Source of the DNA: Lachnospiraceae bacterium | GTDB lineage: Bacteria; Bacillota; Clostridia; Lachnospirales; Lachnospiraceae | Assembly: GCA_021201665.1 (NCBI GenBank) | Contig: JAJQEO010000046.1 | Coordinates: forward strand, 1-64,000 | Direction: 5' to 3' | Length of the DNA stretch: 64,000 nt | Shown here: positions 43,192-53,268 of the stretch, in pieces | How the letters are laid out: each line of letters starts with the position of its first letter | How positions within the stretch are numbered: the first letter of the stretch is position 1 | The notes under the pieces: generated by a model | The model's database searches: none | The model's input: the letters and a program-made list of their open reading frames with translations, nothing else | What the model was told of the DNA's origin: nothing | Made by a program: the position numbers and the translations under genes

Positions 43192-43620
43192 TTATTTCAA
43201 CGAAGCATTTATTTTTACAAGCAAACGGTAAAACTGCTCTCTCTCCTGCTCGTCAAGCCCTGCCAGGAGAATTTGTTCCCCAAGCTCCATGTCCTGCTCC
43301 GCGGCCATACAAAGCGCCTTTCCCTCTTCTGTCAGCCGGACATATTTCAGACGCTTATCCTCACTCGGAGTAAAACCTTCCACCAGTCCCTTTTTTTCCA
43401 GACGGACAATCACTCCCGCTGCGGTAGACTGCGCAACCTCGAAATGCCTCTCCAGCTCTTTCAGCGGTACAGAATCCTTCCCCCTCTGATGAATCGCCAC
43501 CAGCATCTGCATCTGCGTAAACGTAATCCCATGACTGTCGCCAAGCCGCTCATTCGCACTTTTTTTCATCTTTTCGTCTATGCGTTTCATAAGACCTGAG
43601 CATTGAAAATCATCTTTCAT
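43192..43620 (-). CDS. MarR-family regulator
   Basis: A 142-residue winged-helix regulator. The start at MKDDFQCSGLMKR follows GAGGTGATTTTT rather than the ATG 117 bases upstream. DNA-binding segments are VPLKELERHFEVAQSTAAGVIVRLEKKGLV and TPSEDKRLKYVRLTEEG. No candidate target gene is adjacent. A promoter with consensus hexamers lies upstream (43651-43679), and its spacer holds an AGCTGTTA/TTGACAGCAAGCT-like dyad, so autoregulation is possible. Confidence 0.9.
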   Translation of the reverse strand: MKDDFQCSGLMKRIDEKMKKSANERLGDSHGITFTQMQMLVAIHQRGKDSVPLKELERHFEVAQSTAAGVIVRLEKKGLVEGFTPSEDKRLKYVRLTEEGKALCMAAEQDMELGEQILLAGLDEQEREQFYRLLVKINASLK

Positions 43621-43650
43621 AAAAATCACCTCACTTCCTGAACTGACAGA

Positions 43651-43679
43651 ATTGTAGCAGAATAACAGCTTGCTGTCAA
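43651..43679 (-). promoter_or_regulatory. Promoter of the 43192 MarR gene
   Basis: On the minus strand TTGACA (43674-43679) and TACAAT (43651-43656) are 17 bp apart. Confidence 0.7.
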
Positions 43680-43737
43680 TAGCATGAAATTGATTTATTT
43701 TTGAACATTTACTCACAAACATTTCTCTTTCATGCAT

Positions 43738-44097
43738 TTAAAGTATGCTGTTTCGGTTCCGAGGGAATAAAAGCCTTTTCCCTCTTACCAACTGAATTTC
43801 TGCCCCTGGCTGATGCGGATTTGCAAATGACTGCAAATAAAATCACGCCTGATAATCCCGTCAATCAACTTTCCATCAACGAAATCCCCACCTAAAAAGA
43901 CCATTTTTCATGGTTGTTACTTTTAAAAAGCAATCTGATAATCAACTATCAGTCAACGAAATTTCTCTTGTAAAACAACGCCATTTCAGGATTTTCATTC
44001 AAAAACCAACCGACCCATCAACTACCCATCAACGAAATCTTATGCCCAGTATGGTATATACCTTCTTAATTTCACAGCTGCAGTTGGATCTGCAATT
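43738..44097. other. Gap with three copies of a degenerate repeat
   Basis: A motif near AATCAACTTTCCATCAACGAAAT recurs at about 43860, 43938 and 44012. No open frame passes through. It lies where the missing C-terminal part of the AlbA_2 gene at 44098 would be, so it may be the decayed remainder of that gene. Confidence 0.5.
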
Positions 44098-44712
44098 TTA
44101 ATCAATTATGCCAGAACGGTTTGTCGGCAATGGCAGCTTCAGCAAAGTATAATATGCGGCACAATCAAGAAGCGCCGTCACGTCCTCCTCTGTCACATTT
44201 GATAAGGCTGTGCGAAGCTCATATGCCGTATTCTCAAACGATCTCCAGAGCGCACGTTCTTTTTCTGGGAATTCCTTCAGTTTTTTCTTATAAGACCCTA
44301 TTCGGATAAATTCTGTACCGCCAAAGCTTACCGGCCTGACAGTTGCCTTTGGTATTTCAAGAACAACCACTTTCTTGTCTTCAACCGTAACCTCTGTAAA
44401 AACAAAATCCAGATTTGGGGAAGTCAGACCGGCAAGCCAGTTTTCGAGTTCCTGGCTGCCTTTCTTTGTCTTTGCCGGAGAAAATCCAGTGCCGTTCACT
44501 TCATGTGTGACATCGTCAATGCCCCATATAACATATGCAGTCTCTTTTCCATTTAACGCGGCAGAATTGCTCAACGCTGAAATATATTCTCCAATCATCT
44601 GGACATTCTCATTATTGCACTTAAATTCTGCCCATTCCGTCTCTGTGGGAAGCCGCCTTAGTCTTTCCACCAGACTTTTATAATAATCTTCCGAAGCTCG
44701 AATCATAATCAC
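44098..44712 (-). pseudogene. AlbA_2/Schlafen-type gene, C-terminally truncated
   Basis: A 204-residue protein with a complete AlbA_2 domain (ESALSNSAALNGKETAYVIWGIDD region, EIPKATVRPVSFGGTEFIRIGS) that ends shortly after LLDCAAYYTLLKLPLPTNRSGI. Full family members run on for about 200-300 residues with a GHKL and winged-helix part. It may still make a folded nucleic-acid- or nucleotide-binding domain. Alternatively it is a naturally short AlbA_2 protein; the repeats beyond the stop favour decay. Confidence 0.7.
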
Positions 44713-44877
44713 AGTCTCCCCTCTGGTTCATATTATTGTTTAAACATACTGCTTACGACAAATTCTATCATCTCGCCAATCTTTTTACAATCTCCGATCA
44801 CAAGAAATATTATCATATTCGGATTTAAAGCCGGACTGCTCCAACATCACTGCAAAAAAAGTGAAAGAGCGAGCGCG

Positions 44878-45446
44878 AAACCATCGTCCTTGTTCCGCAG
44901 TATGAAGATTCCAATACAAAAGCCCCGGCTTATACTATGGAACTGGTGACAGAGATTGTCTGCCAGTACAGTGTGGATACGTCGAGAAAATATTTTGTCG
45001 GGCAGTCTTCGGGAACCATCCGTTCCATCAAGCTCCTCATTGACTATCCGGATGAGTTTGCTGGTGTGCTTCTGGTAGCCGGGCAGACCAATTCTGCCTA
45101 TACTGATTCCATTTCCGACCTGTCCACGCAAAACATCTGGATGATCTGCCCGGAAGGGGACGCAAGAGCATATCCGGGAATGACCGAAATCACAGAAGCC
45201 GTGGAGGCCGAAGGTACCGAAGTCACCATCGCCCAGTGGTCTGCCGCTCTTACCGACGAAGAGCAGGAGCAGCTTGCAGCCGAGCAGGCATCCGCGGGGA
45301 CAACGATCAACTGGACCATATTTGACACCGGAACCGTGATGATGGACGACGTGACCTCCACAGACGCCACGGAACACATGAACACCTGGCGCGTTGCATA
45401 CGATCTGGACACCGTCCGCGAGTGGCTGTTTGAGCAGACAAAATAA
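44878..45446 (+). pseudogene. 3' fragment of the esterase-like lipoprotein gene
   Basis: Duplicates the last roughly 189 codons of the gene at 32006-33742, from ETIVLVPQYEDSNT to the identical C-terminus, with scattered changes. It includes GQSSG but has no signal peptide, ribosome site or full fold. Unlike the parent, no strong terminator follows. Confidence 0.92.
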
Positions 45447-45544
45447 TATTTTAGACCAACTGCAGAATCGGCTGCCGCCAGTTTCTTCCGTATGCTGTGA
45501 CAGATCAGACTTATTCAGGCCGGATAAAGATATCCGGCCTGATT

Positions 45545-46468
45545 TTAAAATTCCGTCTTCTCCGGCAGTTCCAGAGAAAATCTCTTTTTCAGCCAGGCCT
45601 CAGCCAGTGCCGTCCATTTGGCTGCATCCGGGAAAATCTGTGACCTCGCCAAAGCCGAAGACTGGTCAGCCAGGCTCAGGCCATGTGGTCCCTCCTCAAA
45701 AATATGCATTTCAAATGGAATCCTGTGGTCTGCCAGGGCATGGGCCATCCGGAGTGAATGCTGCACCGGCACCATCTGATCCTGGGCAGTCGCCCAGAGG
45801 AATGTCGGTGGGTTTTTAGCTGAGACAAGCCTGCATGGGCTGACCTCTTTCAGGCGTTCTTCTGAATTTTCTCTGCTTCCAAGGAGCGCCAGATTGGAAG
45901 CTCCAAAAAATGCCTGGTCAAAAGGCGATTTCTCCCGCTCTTCCATGTAGACATAATCGCTTAAGGTATATCCCAGAATCAGCGCCGCCGGTTTTAAGCA
46001 ATCTTCGGACACCTGAAAATAGTCGGTGAGCAGGGGTGTATGCCAGTAAACGGAATACATTGCCGCATTATGCGCACCTGCAGAAAAACCACACACAGCG
46101 ATCCTGTCCGTGTCCACCATCCACTCATCAGCGTACTCCCGGATGATCAGCATCGCTTTCCCGACCTCTCTCACCGGCGTCGGATGCAGGCAGCTTTCCT
46201 TCACCGGCATTTCCCCGAACAAATCCGGGAATCCGCCCTTTCCCTCCAGATATGTCGAATATCTCAGCACGAAGGTCTGATAACCCATCGCGGAAAAGCG
46301 CAGTGCAACCGGCTCCGCTTCCTGGTCGGAACAGCTGAAGTATGCTCCTCCCGGGCAGATTAAAATCGCCGGCCTCCTGCCGGGCACTTCCCCCTTTTTA
46401 CCTGTGATGTATGTAGTCAGGGTCACATCATCACGATCCTCATATAATTTAATTTCTTTTGTCAGCAT
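45545..46468 (-). CDS. Alpha/beta hydrolase (BD-FAE/acetylxylan-esterase-like)
   Basis: A 307-residue cytoplasmic esterase. The start at MLTKEIKL follows GGAGGAAGGAAT and overlaps the GH78 stop by 7 bases. Visible features are the oxyanion-hole segment ILICPGGAYFSCSDQEAEP, nucleophile GFSAGAHNA, acid region TAQDQMVPVQHS and catalytic His in EEGPHGLS. Such enzymes remove acetyl or other acyl groups from plant oligosaccharides, which fits its place after a rhamnosidase. Confidence 0.88.
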   Translation of the reverse strand: MLTKEIKLYEDRDDVTLTTYITGKKGEVPGRRPAILICPGGAYFSCSDQEAEPVALRFSAMGYQTFVLRYSTYLEGKGGFPDLFGEMPVKESCLHPTPVREVGKAMLIIREYADEWMVDTDRIAVCGFSAGAHNAAMYSVYWHTPLLTDYFQVSEDCLKPAALILGYTLSDYVYMEEREKSPFDQAFFGASNLALLGSRENSEERLKEVSPCRLVSAKNPPTFLWATAQDQMVPVQHSLRMAHALADHRIPFEMHIFEEGPHGLSLADQSSALARSQIFPDAAKWTALAEAWLKKRFSLELPEKTEF

Positions 46469-48780
46469 ATTCCTTCCTCCACAACAAGTTTGATTTCCGC
46501 ATCTGTCCGGGCGGCTGTCTCTATTTTCCCATCCACCCGTTTCCACCCCACATGGACCATTCCCTTCGGAGTGATTACATCTCCTTCCGCAAAGTCCAGA
46601 TACCCCGCATGCGGCCGGACAGTGATTTCCCCGCATCCTGGCTTTGACGGCTGCACACCCAATATTACCGCCGGAAGCTCATACAGGGCAAGTGCGCTCC
46701 ACGCATGACAGTCACTTCTTCCATTGAAATCGTCCTCTACACAGGTAGTCAGATTGTTTTTTATCATCCTGCGCCATGGCTCCCAGCACTCATCCGTCAG
46801 CCCATACAGCCCTGTTTTTTCCAGCGCCCGGAAAAGATACAGCGCCATCGCAACAGAGCATTGCGCAAATTTTTCTTTCTGCGTAAATGTCTCCTTTATA
46901 TTCTTCCTGCCCTGTTTTATATCCACCGTATCTGTCAGGACCGCGAATACCTGTGTGTGCTGACTGTATTCACGTACACCCGGGCCATCAAGAATCAGCC
47001 CATCCTCGTCGGTACAGTAATTCCTTACCGCCTGCTGTATAAGAGAAGCCCTTGTCCGGTATTCTCCGGCCGTCCCCTCGCGGCCGCAATATTCGTTCAG
47101 CGCGGCTGCGGCCTGCAGCCCCATGATATACAGGAGACTTTCCATCGTGATCGGCCCCCTGCTGCCTGCAGACGGAACCCCCCACGACCACTGTGGAGCC
47201 CAGTCTATGAATGACCAGTATGGTGTTGACTGATCCATCATATCGCTTCCGATTTTTCCGACCAGCCCCCGGGCATCCAGATGATTTTCAAAGAAACGAA
47301 GAATCCCGTCAATCGCAGGCAAATGATCCTTCACCAGCCCATAGTCGCCAAAATACATCATATGGTCATAAACCATCAGAATATAATAAATGGAAAATCC
47401 CGGAATGACGTGAGCGGTCGTACTCGGATAACAGCATACTAAAGTGCCGTCCGGGCGCTGCGCGCGCCTGAAGTCGTCCATGGACCGCCTTGCAAGCCGG
47501 TCATCCGCAGAAATCATATACGTATAAAGAGCCTGCGCCCTTGTATCCATCATATACTGAAGCTGCTCGTAAAACGGACAGTCCATATAGGTTTCCTGCA
47601 TACACCGCCTTAAAGTTCTTTCACTGATCTCCCAGATCTTACCCATGTTTTTATCCGACGTGGTTACCGATGTCTTCACGGAAAGAGGATAACCGGTTTC
47701 TCTGTAATCCATCCCGCAAAGCTCCAGCGCTTCCTCCCCGGTATTGATTTTCAGCCGTATATATCGAAACGTGCGGAACCAGAATGTGTCAAATACCTCA
47801 CAGAAATCCCCTTTCCCAAAGCCGCCGGCCTTATACTGGTCAGTAAACCCTTCCAGATGTCCTCTTTTGCTGTCTGTGCGGTCCTTTTTGATCACGATCG
47901 GAACCATCGGTATAAATCCCGGCAGCGTTTCCGGCTGGACATAGCACTCTGAATATAAAAGCTCAATAACAGCATTCCTCCCACCCTTCATGCTCAGGAA
48001 CAGAAAACCTGTCATTTCTTCTCCTGCGTCAATCTCAACAATTTCCTCCGAATCTGGCGGAATAACGACAGACTTTCTATTCAGAAGCAGTTCGTTCCAG
48101 GCCTCTTCTGTACTGCCGGATTTCCGGACCGCACTTATTCCTCTGAACCTGCGTTCCTCATACTTCATGGAGGGGATGTCCCGAAGTCTCATATTCCCCG
48201 GGCTCACGCTTCCGGAAATATCAAAAGCACTGTACGCCTTTGCATTTTCCCACAAAAAATCGTCATAATCAGGCAGCTTCCAGCCTTCTGCCGCTTCCTC
48301 GCCGCACGTATTTTCCATGATATACAGCCTGTGGTCAAACGCATTCTCAGGCTTCATCTGTCTGCCCGAATTCCAGAAGCATTTCCAGCTCTCGTTTGTC
48401 TCGAATACCTTTCCGGCCTCATCAGCAGATTCCAGAAACAGCCCGGGAACGGATGTACGGAACAGGCTCTGGTTCCCCAAATTGTCGGCCTCCGGGAATC
48501 GCAGCACTTCCACTGCCGCCACGTTCTTTCCCGGTTTCAATAACGGGGCGAAATCCACCTCATCATAAAACCATATATTTTTGTCCCCCTTAATCGGGCC
48601 AAATTCCGCCAGTTCTCCATTAATATACAGCTTATATCTGGTATCTGCCGTTATCCGCATCAGCAGCTTCTCCGGAATATTTTCCAATTCCGCTTCCTTG
48701 CGGAACAATACAGTCACCGGCTGCTCACCGATCGCGCCCGGATACCAGATCCATTTTGATTTCTCAACTTCAAACATCAC
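46462..48780 (-). CDS. GH78-like alpha-L-rhamnosidase
   Basis: A 772-residue intracellular enzyme. N-terminal beta-sandwich domains (WIWYPG, RYKLYINGELAEFGPIKGD) precede an (alpha/alpha)6 barrel with MDCPFYEQLQYMMDTRAQAL, DFRRAQRPDGTL, FIDWAPQW and HAWSALALYELP, as in bacterial GH78 proteins. It would release terminal rhamnose from imported oligosaccharides, such as rhamnogalacturonan fragments or glycosides. Cytoplasmic location (no signal) matches the ABC importer in the operon. It overlaps both neighbours by a few bases. Confidence 0.88.
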   Translation of the reverse strand: MMFEVEKSKWIWYPGAIGEQPVTVLFRKEAELENIPEKLLMRITADTRYKLYINGELAEFGPIKGDKNIWFYDEVDFAPLLKPGKNVAAVEVLRFPEADNLGNQSLFRTSVPGLFLESADEAGKVFETNESWKCFWNSGRQMKPENAFDHRLYIMENTCGEEAAEGWKLPDYDDFLWENAKAYSAFDISGSVSPGNMRLRDIPSMKYEERRFRGISAVRKSGSTEEAWNELLLNRKSVVIPPDSEEIVEIDAGEEMTGFLFLSMKGGRNAVIELLYSECYVQPETLPGFIPMVPIVIKKDRTDSKRGHLEGFTDQYKAGGFGKGDFCEVFDTFWFRTFRYIRLKINTGEEALELCGMDYRETGYPLSVKTSVTTSDKNMGKIWEISERTLRRCMQETYMDCPFYEQLQYMMDTRAQALYTYMISADDRLARRSMDDFRRAQRPDGTLVCCYPSTTAHVIPGFSIYYILMVYDHMMYFGDYGLVKDHLPAIDGILRFFENHLDARGLVGKIGSDMMDQSTPYWSFIDWAPQWSWGVPSAGSRGPITMESLLYIMGLQAAAALNEYCGREGTAGEYRTRASLIQQAVRNYCTDEDGLILDGPGVREYSQHTQVFAVLTDTVDIKQGRKNIKETFTQKEKFAQCSVAMALYLFRALEKTGLYGLTDECWEPWRRMIKNNLTTCVEDDFNGRSDCHAWSALALYELPAVILGVQPSKPGCGEITVRPHAGYLDFAEGDVITPKGMVHVGWKRVDGKIETAARTDAEIKLVVEEGIC

Positions 48781-49552
48781 TTATATCCTCCGTTTCATTT
48801 CTTGATTGTTTTCGATATTGCTGTGGAGATATCCCTTCCTGTTCTTTGAATATCTTTGTAAAATAAGAAGCATAGGAAATCCCGACCCGGCTGGCAATGA
48901 CGGAAATCTGAAGGTTTGTTTTCTCAAGAAGCTGTTTTGCCACTGCCATTCTTTTTTTCAGGATATAGTCTCCGATTGACATGTTTTCTTTCTTTTTAAA
49001 AAGCTTCGAGAGATATCCGGAATTCAGATGCACCATTGCCGCAAGGGTTTCTCTTTGCAGGTCTTCATCTATATGTTCCACTATAAATTTCTTGACCCGC
49101 TCCACCGCGCTGTCCTGTTCCTCTGCGGATACCTCCTCCCACATTTGTTCCATGCTGCGCAGATTAGAATCCCTCTGAATCTCAGAAAGCGCCTTTTGCA
49201 ATATTTCTTCCAGCTCATGATACGCGATCGGCTTAAGCAGATAATCAAAGACCCCCAGCCGGACTGCCTCCTGCGCATACCGGAATTCTGCGTATCCGGT
49301 ATAAAAAATACACAGTGTCTGTGGTTTTTCCGAACGTATCCAGCGAAGCAGGTCTATCCCGCTTCCATTGGGCATTTCGATATCTGTGATCACAAGCGGA
49401 ATGTCATAGGACAAAAGCATCCGGACTGCCGTTTCCCTGTTGTGCGCTTTATAGACTCTTTCAATCCCCAGACGTTCCCAGTCCACACCTTCTACGATTC
49501 CATTGATCGCCCATTCTTCATCATCTACGATTAAAATGCTGCTATTCTTCAT
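48770..49552 (-). CDS. AraC-type response regulator (YesN-like)
   Basis: A 260-residue regulator: receiver domain with D10, D11 and phospho-acceptor D57 (LVITDIEMPNGSG) and Lys in LLKPIAYHE, then two AraC helix-turn-helix units at the C-terminus (AAMVHLNSGYLSKLFKK, ISVIASRVGISYASYFTKIFKEQEG). It partners the histidine kinase upstream and probably activates the binding-protein promoter in response to an oligosaccharide. Confidence 0.92.
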   Translation of the reverse strand: MKNSSILIVDDEEWAINGIVEGVDWERLGIERVYKAHNRETAVRMLLSYDIPLVITDIEMPNGSGIDLLRWIRSEKPQTLCIFYTGYAEFRYAQEAVRLGVFDYLLKPIAYHELEEILQKALSEIQRDSNLRSMEQMWEEVSAEEQDSAVERVKKFIVEHIDEDLQRETLAAMVHLNSGYLSKLFKKKENMSIGDYILKKRMAVAKQLLEKTNLQISVIASRVGISYASYFTKIFKEQEGISPQQYRKQSRNETEDISDV

Positions 49553-49617
49553 AATTCCAGATCTCCCGATGTTTTTCAGGTTATCAGATATTCCCGGCCT
49601 TCAGACATTCCTGACTT

Positions 49618-51315
49618 TCAAGTGGTAAAAATATAGGGTATTTCTAATATTGTTACCGCGCCGCAGTCATTCTGAACCACAAGGGACGCATCCGTTCCAT
49701 AGATAAGAGCCAGCCGCTCCCTGACGTTTCGAATTCCGATATTCCTCGTTTCCTCTTCCGGTGCCATCTGTTCCGTTTCCAGCTTTTTCATAAAGTCGTC
49801 CGGATAGCCCCCGCCGTTGTCACGGATTAATATCCGAATCTGGTTTTTTACATCGGATTTCTCCGCCTTCACGCTGATTTTCAGCGTCCTCTGATGTACA
49901 AACCCATACTTCATACTGTTTTCTACAAATGTCTGGATAGAAAACGGCGGAATAAGTGCGTTCTGGAATCCTTCGACACTCTCTGAAAAATTCACCTGAA
50001 AGCCATAGCGTATTTTCTGGATTTTCATAAAGTTTTTTACATGCTCCATCTCTTTTTCAAGGGAAACCAGCTTTGTCGCATCGCTGAACATATATCTTGA
50101 ATACTCCACCAATGCCTTGCACATATCCTGAATCGAGTCATAGCTTCTGGTCTGCGCCATGGAGTAGATGATGTTCAGCGCGTTGACATAAAAGTGCGGT
50201 TTGATCTGCAGCTGCAGATACTGCATACTGGCTTTCTGGTACTTGATTTCTGTCTCATAATTCGAAATTTTCAAATTTTCAATGTCGCCCACCATTTTGT
50301 AAAAAGAATTGGTCAGCTCTTCTATCTCTTCAATTCTGGTACCTTCTCTCCTCTCCAGATTCCATCTGCCGCGGCCCACTTCTTTCATATCGCTGACAAG
50401 ATCCGTCAGGGCCCCCTCAAGAAACCTGTGAACGAAGAGTACCGCTGCCGTTGAAAAAATAAGCATCAGCACTACTATAAAAGCATACGCGATTCGGAAA
50501 TCCAGCAGCTGGGAGACTATGATTTTCCTGTTTGCAAGGAGCCCCAGATAATATCCGCTCACGGATAAATATCCAATCTGCAGAAATGATTCACCTTCGA
50601 TTTCGACATAGGTTCCTTCCTCATACATATCCAGATTTGCGGTTACCGCGGAACTGTTTACCAATGTCCCGTCTGCCTCTGCAAGGTACACCTGGTGTCC
50701 TGAGCTCTGCGAAAATTCAGAAAGCATTTCCAATATTGTATTTTCCGAAATGCAGGCCGCAAAGTAACTGTCTCCAATCGTGAGTACCCGTACCAGATAA
50801 GATACCCCGTCCTGCCGGACAGTCAGATATCCCTCCGAATTCAGCTGCCTGGAAATGAGGCTGTCATCTGCGCCCGCCTCTTCCAGTATAGAAAGCACCT
50901 GCTGTCTCAGACTGTAGTTTCCGGACTCTCCTACCTGAATACTGTTCCCCTTCAGGCCGCCCTCTGAGTAGAAAAGAAGTGCACTGATGGAATCATCCCA
51001 CGCATAGATGTTTTCCATCGAATACAGGATATTCGCATATGCCTCGGATATTTTTATAGAATCCGAACCATTTACGACGGTATATAGATCCATTGAGTCG
51101 TAGAAGGATTCATAGATAATGGCGTCGATTGTCGAAAATGTATGGTCTATGTTCGTCCCGGCAGCCTGCACAAAGCCCTGCAGCTCGCTCTTTTCCCTGT
51201 TCTCAAGTCTGCCCATAATATACTTTTGAGAAAAGACTAAAATCAGCACAGAAATACCCATCAGCAGCACCCAGTATATCAACAGCCATGTCCGCATTCT
51301 CAGCTTCTTTTTCAT
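49618..51315 (-). CDS. Sensor histidine kinase (YesM-like)
   Basis: A 565-residue membrane kinase: helix 11-31, an extracellular sensor to about 270, second helix about 275-297, HAMP linker, then a His_kinase domain with the acceptor in QIKPHFYVNALNIIY (about 382) and an HATPase domain with VENSMKYGF and DNGGGYP. Typical of LytS/YesM kinases that sense extracytoplasmic sugars next to Lpl-type ABC importers. Confidence 0.92.
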   Translation of the reverse strand: MKKKLRMRTWLLIYWVLLMGISVLILVFSQKYIMGRLENREKSELQGFVQAAGTNIDHTFSTIDAIIYESFYDSMDLYTVVNGSDSIKISEAYANILYSMENIYAWDDSISALLFYSEGGLKGNSIQVGESGNYSLRQQVLSILEEAGADDSLISRQLNSEGYLTVRQDGVSYLVRVLTIGDSYFAACISENTILEMLSEFSQSSGHQVYLAEADGTLVNSSAVTANLDMYEEGTYVEIEGESFLQIGYLSVSGYYLGLLANRKIIVSQLLDFRIAYAFIVVLMLIFSTAAVLFVHRFLEGALTDLVSDMKEVGRGRWNLERREGTRIEEIEELTNSFYKMVGDIENLKISNYETEIKYQKASMQYLQLQIKPHFYVNALNIIYSMAQTRSYDSIQDMCKALVEYSRYMFSDATKLVSLEKEMEHVKNFMKIQKIRYGFQVNFSESVEGFQNALIPPFSIQTFVENSMKYGFVHQRTLKISVKAEKSDVKNQIRILIRDNGGGYPDDFMKKLETEQMAPEEETRNIGIRNVRERLALIYGTDASLVVQNDCGAVTILEIPYIFTT

Positions 51316-51350
51316 CTTTTCTCCTTTGCGGCCTTATCCTTCTTCAGGCA

Positions 51351-52235
51351 TCATCCCTTGACTGCTCCGATTGTAAGGCCTTTTACATAATATTTCTGGA
51401 AGAACGGATACGCGCAGACCATTGGCAGCATCCCCAGAACCGCAATCGCCATTCTGGTTGACATGGAAGGAATACTCGATGTTGTTGCACTTCCTCCTGC
51501 CAGCGCGGACGCTTTGGCAAGATACTGCGCATCGTTCAGCAGATTGTTCAGCAGCGCCTGTATGCCGACCAGGCTGCTGTCTGTAATATAGTATAAACTA
51601 TTTTGCCAGTCATTCCAATAGTATAATGCCTGCATGAAGCCCAATGTGGCAACAATCGGGACACTGATCGGTATCACGATCTTCGCGAAAATTTTAAATT
51701 CAGTCATCCCATCCACTCTCGCGCTTTCCAACAGTTCTTTCGGGATATTTGTCACAAAATAGCTTCTGGCAATCATAACGTTAAAACCATTGCACAGCAG
51801 CCCCGGCAAGATCAGCGCCCAGAGTGTGTTTTTAATATGGAACATTTTGGTCCACATCATATAGCTCGGTACCAGGCCGCCCGAAAAAAGCATGGTAAGC
51901 AATACGTACAGGGTGATCAGCCCCTTCCCCGGAAGTTCAGGAACCGTCAGTGCATATGCCAGCAGGGTCGTCATAAGGACTCCTGCTACTGTCCCGGTCA
52001 GCGTGACCACAATTGTGATGAGGTAGGAGTGGAAGATGCTGCCTTCCCTGAACAGGTACTGATATGCGCTCAGGTCAAATTCCTTTGGCCAGAAATTATA
52101 TCCATACTGATAAATCGCTGACTCAGAAGTAAAAGAAGACATAACAAGCAGAAGCAGAGGCGCCACAACCAGCAGGCACAGAAATAACATAATGATATTG
52201 GAAACTGTCTGGAAACACTTATCATTCTTTACCAT
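51351..52235 (-). CDS. Carbohydrate ABC transporter permease (LplC/YtcP type)
   Basis: A 294-residue permease with six hydrophobic helices and the EAA loop ESARVDGMTEFKIFAKIVIPIS. The start at MVKNDKCF follows AGGAGGGGAATT. It pairs with the permease at 52246. As in other Lpl-type importers no ATPase is encoded here; a shared MsmX-like ATPase elsewhere is expected. Confidence 0.92.
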   Translation of the reverse strand: MVKNDKCFQTVSNIIMLFLCLLVVAPLLLLVMSSFTSESAIYQYGYNFWPKEFDLSAYQYLFREGSIFHSYLITIVVTLTGTVAGVLMTTLLAYALTVPELPGKGLITLYVLLTMLFSGGLVPSYMMWTKMFHIKNTLWALILPGLLCNGFNVMIARSYFVTNIPKELLESARVDGMTEFKIFAKIVIPISVPIVATLGFMQALYYWNDWQNSLYYITDSSLVGIQALLNNLLNDAQYLAKASALAGGSATTSSIPSMSTRMAIAVLGMLPMVCAYPFFQKYYVKGLTIGAVKG

Positions 52236-52245
52236 AATTCCCCTC

Positions 52246-53169
52246 CTAAAACAGCGCGTTCTCACTGCTGACTTTGTTAATAATCGCGTTCGTGACAATA
52301 ACCAGAATAAATCCGACTACCGACTGGTAGAACCCCGCGGCGGCCGACATGCCAATATTCCCACTGTTGATCAGTCCCCTGTAGACATACGTGTCAATCG
52401 TCTGTGTCACGTTAATCAGTGCGCCGCTGCCCATTGGAACCTGGTAAAACAGCCCGAAATCCGAGTTCATGATGTGTCCGACATTCATAATTGTCAAAGT
52501 TATAATCGTCGGTATCAGCCCGGGGATGGTGATATTCTTAATTGACTGCCAGCGTGAAGCCCCGTCCAGCTCTGCCGCCTCATAGAGTCCGGGATCAATG
52601 CCGGACATGTTCGCCAGATAAAGGATGCAGCTGCTTCCCACTCCCTTCCACACATTGATGAAAACCAGTATAAAGGGCCAGTATTTCGGCTCGCTGTAGA
52701 ATGAAATTGTATCCAGACCCAGCGGCTCCAGTATGTAATTGTTGATAAAGCCCGTATCCCCCGCTATAAAAGCGTTCAAAAGATAGGAAATAATTACGAT
52801 TGACAACAGGCCCGGGAGCAGAATCAGGGTCTGATATATTTTTTTCCGGAACTTTCCCTTCAGCTCGTATAAAAGATAAGCGACCGCAATACCCAAAACC
52901 ATCCCCAGAAAAATGAAAACAAGATTATACAGGATCGTATTTCTGGTCATAATAAACGCATCCGAAGTGGAAAACAAATACTTGAAATTCTGGAAGCCGA
53001 TCTTCTGGCTGCCGTAAATCCCGCCTTTTACGGTGTATTTCTCAAACGCAAGAATCAATCCGCTCATTGGAATATAGTTATTTATAAAAAAATAAACCAG
53101 CGCCGGAAGCATCATCAGATAAAAAGGTATATAATGCTTCCACACTATTTTTTTCTTTTTTGCTTTCAT
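52246..53169 (-). CDS. Carbohydrate ABC transporter permease (LplB/YteP type)
   Basis: A 307-residue permease with six membrane segments and the EAA loop EAAELDGASRWQSIKNITIPGL. It forms the heterodimeric channel with the next gene product, for import of complex saccharides. Confidence 0.93.
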   Translation of the reverse strand: MKAKKKKIVWKHYIPFYLMMLPALVYFFINNYIPMSGLILAFEKYTVKGGIYGSQKIGFQNFKYLFSTSDAFIMTRNTILYNLVFIFLGMVLGIAVAYLLYELKGKFRKKIYQTLILLPGLLSIVIISYLLNAFIAGDTGFINNYILEPLGLDTISFYSEPKYWPFILVFINVWKGVGSSCILYLANMSGIDPGLYEAAELDGASRWQSIKNITIPGLIPTIITLTIMNVGHIMNSDFGLFYQVPMGSGALINVTQTIDTYVYRGLINSGNIGMSAAAGFYQSVVGFILVIVTNAIINKVSSENALF

Positions 53170-53221
53170 TCTTCACCCTCCGTCTCCCTGTCTGGACACA
53201 GGTTTCCTGGTTTAATCAGGA

Positions 53222-53262
53222 AGGGCCATAAACCCAAGCTGCTTTATGGCCCTTCTCCAAAG
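53222..53262. promoter_or_regulatory. Intercistronic hairpin between binding protein and permease
   Basis: A 12-bp stem AAGGGCCATAAA/TTTATGGCCCTT with a 10-base loop lies between the binding-protein stop and the permease start. There is no T-run on the minus strand, so it is more likely to stabilise the abundant upstream mRNA than to end transcription fully. Confidence 0.65.
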
Positions 53263-53268
53263 ATTTGA

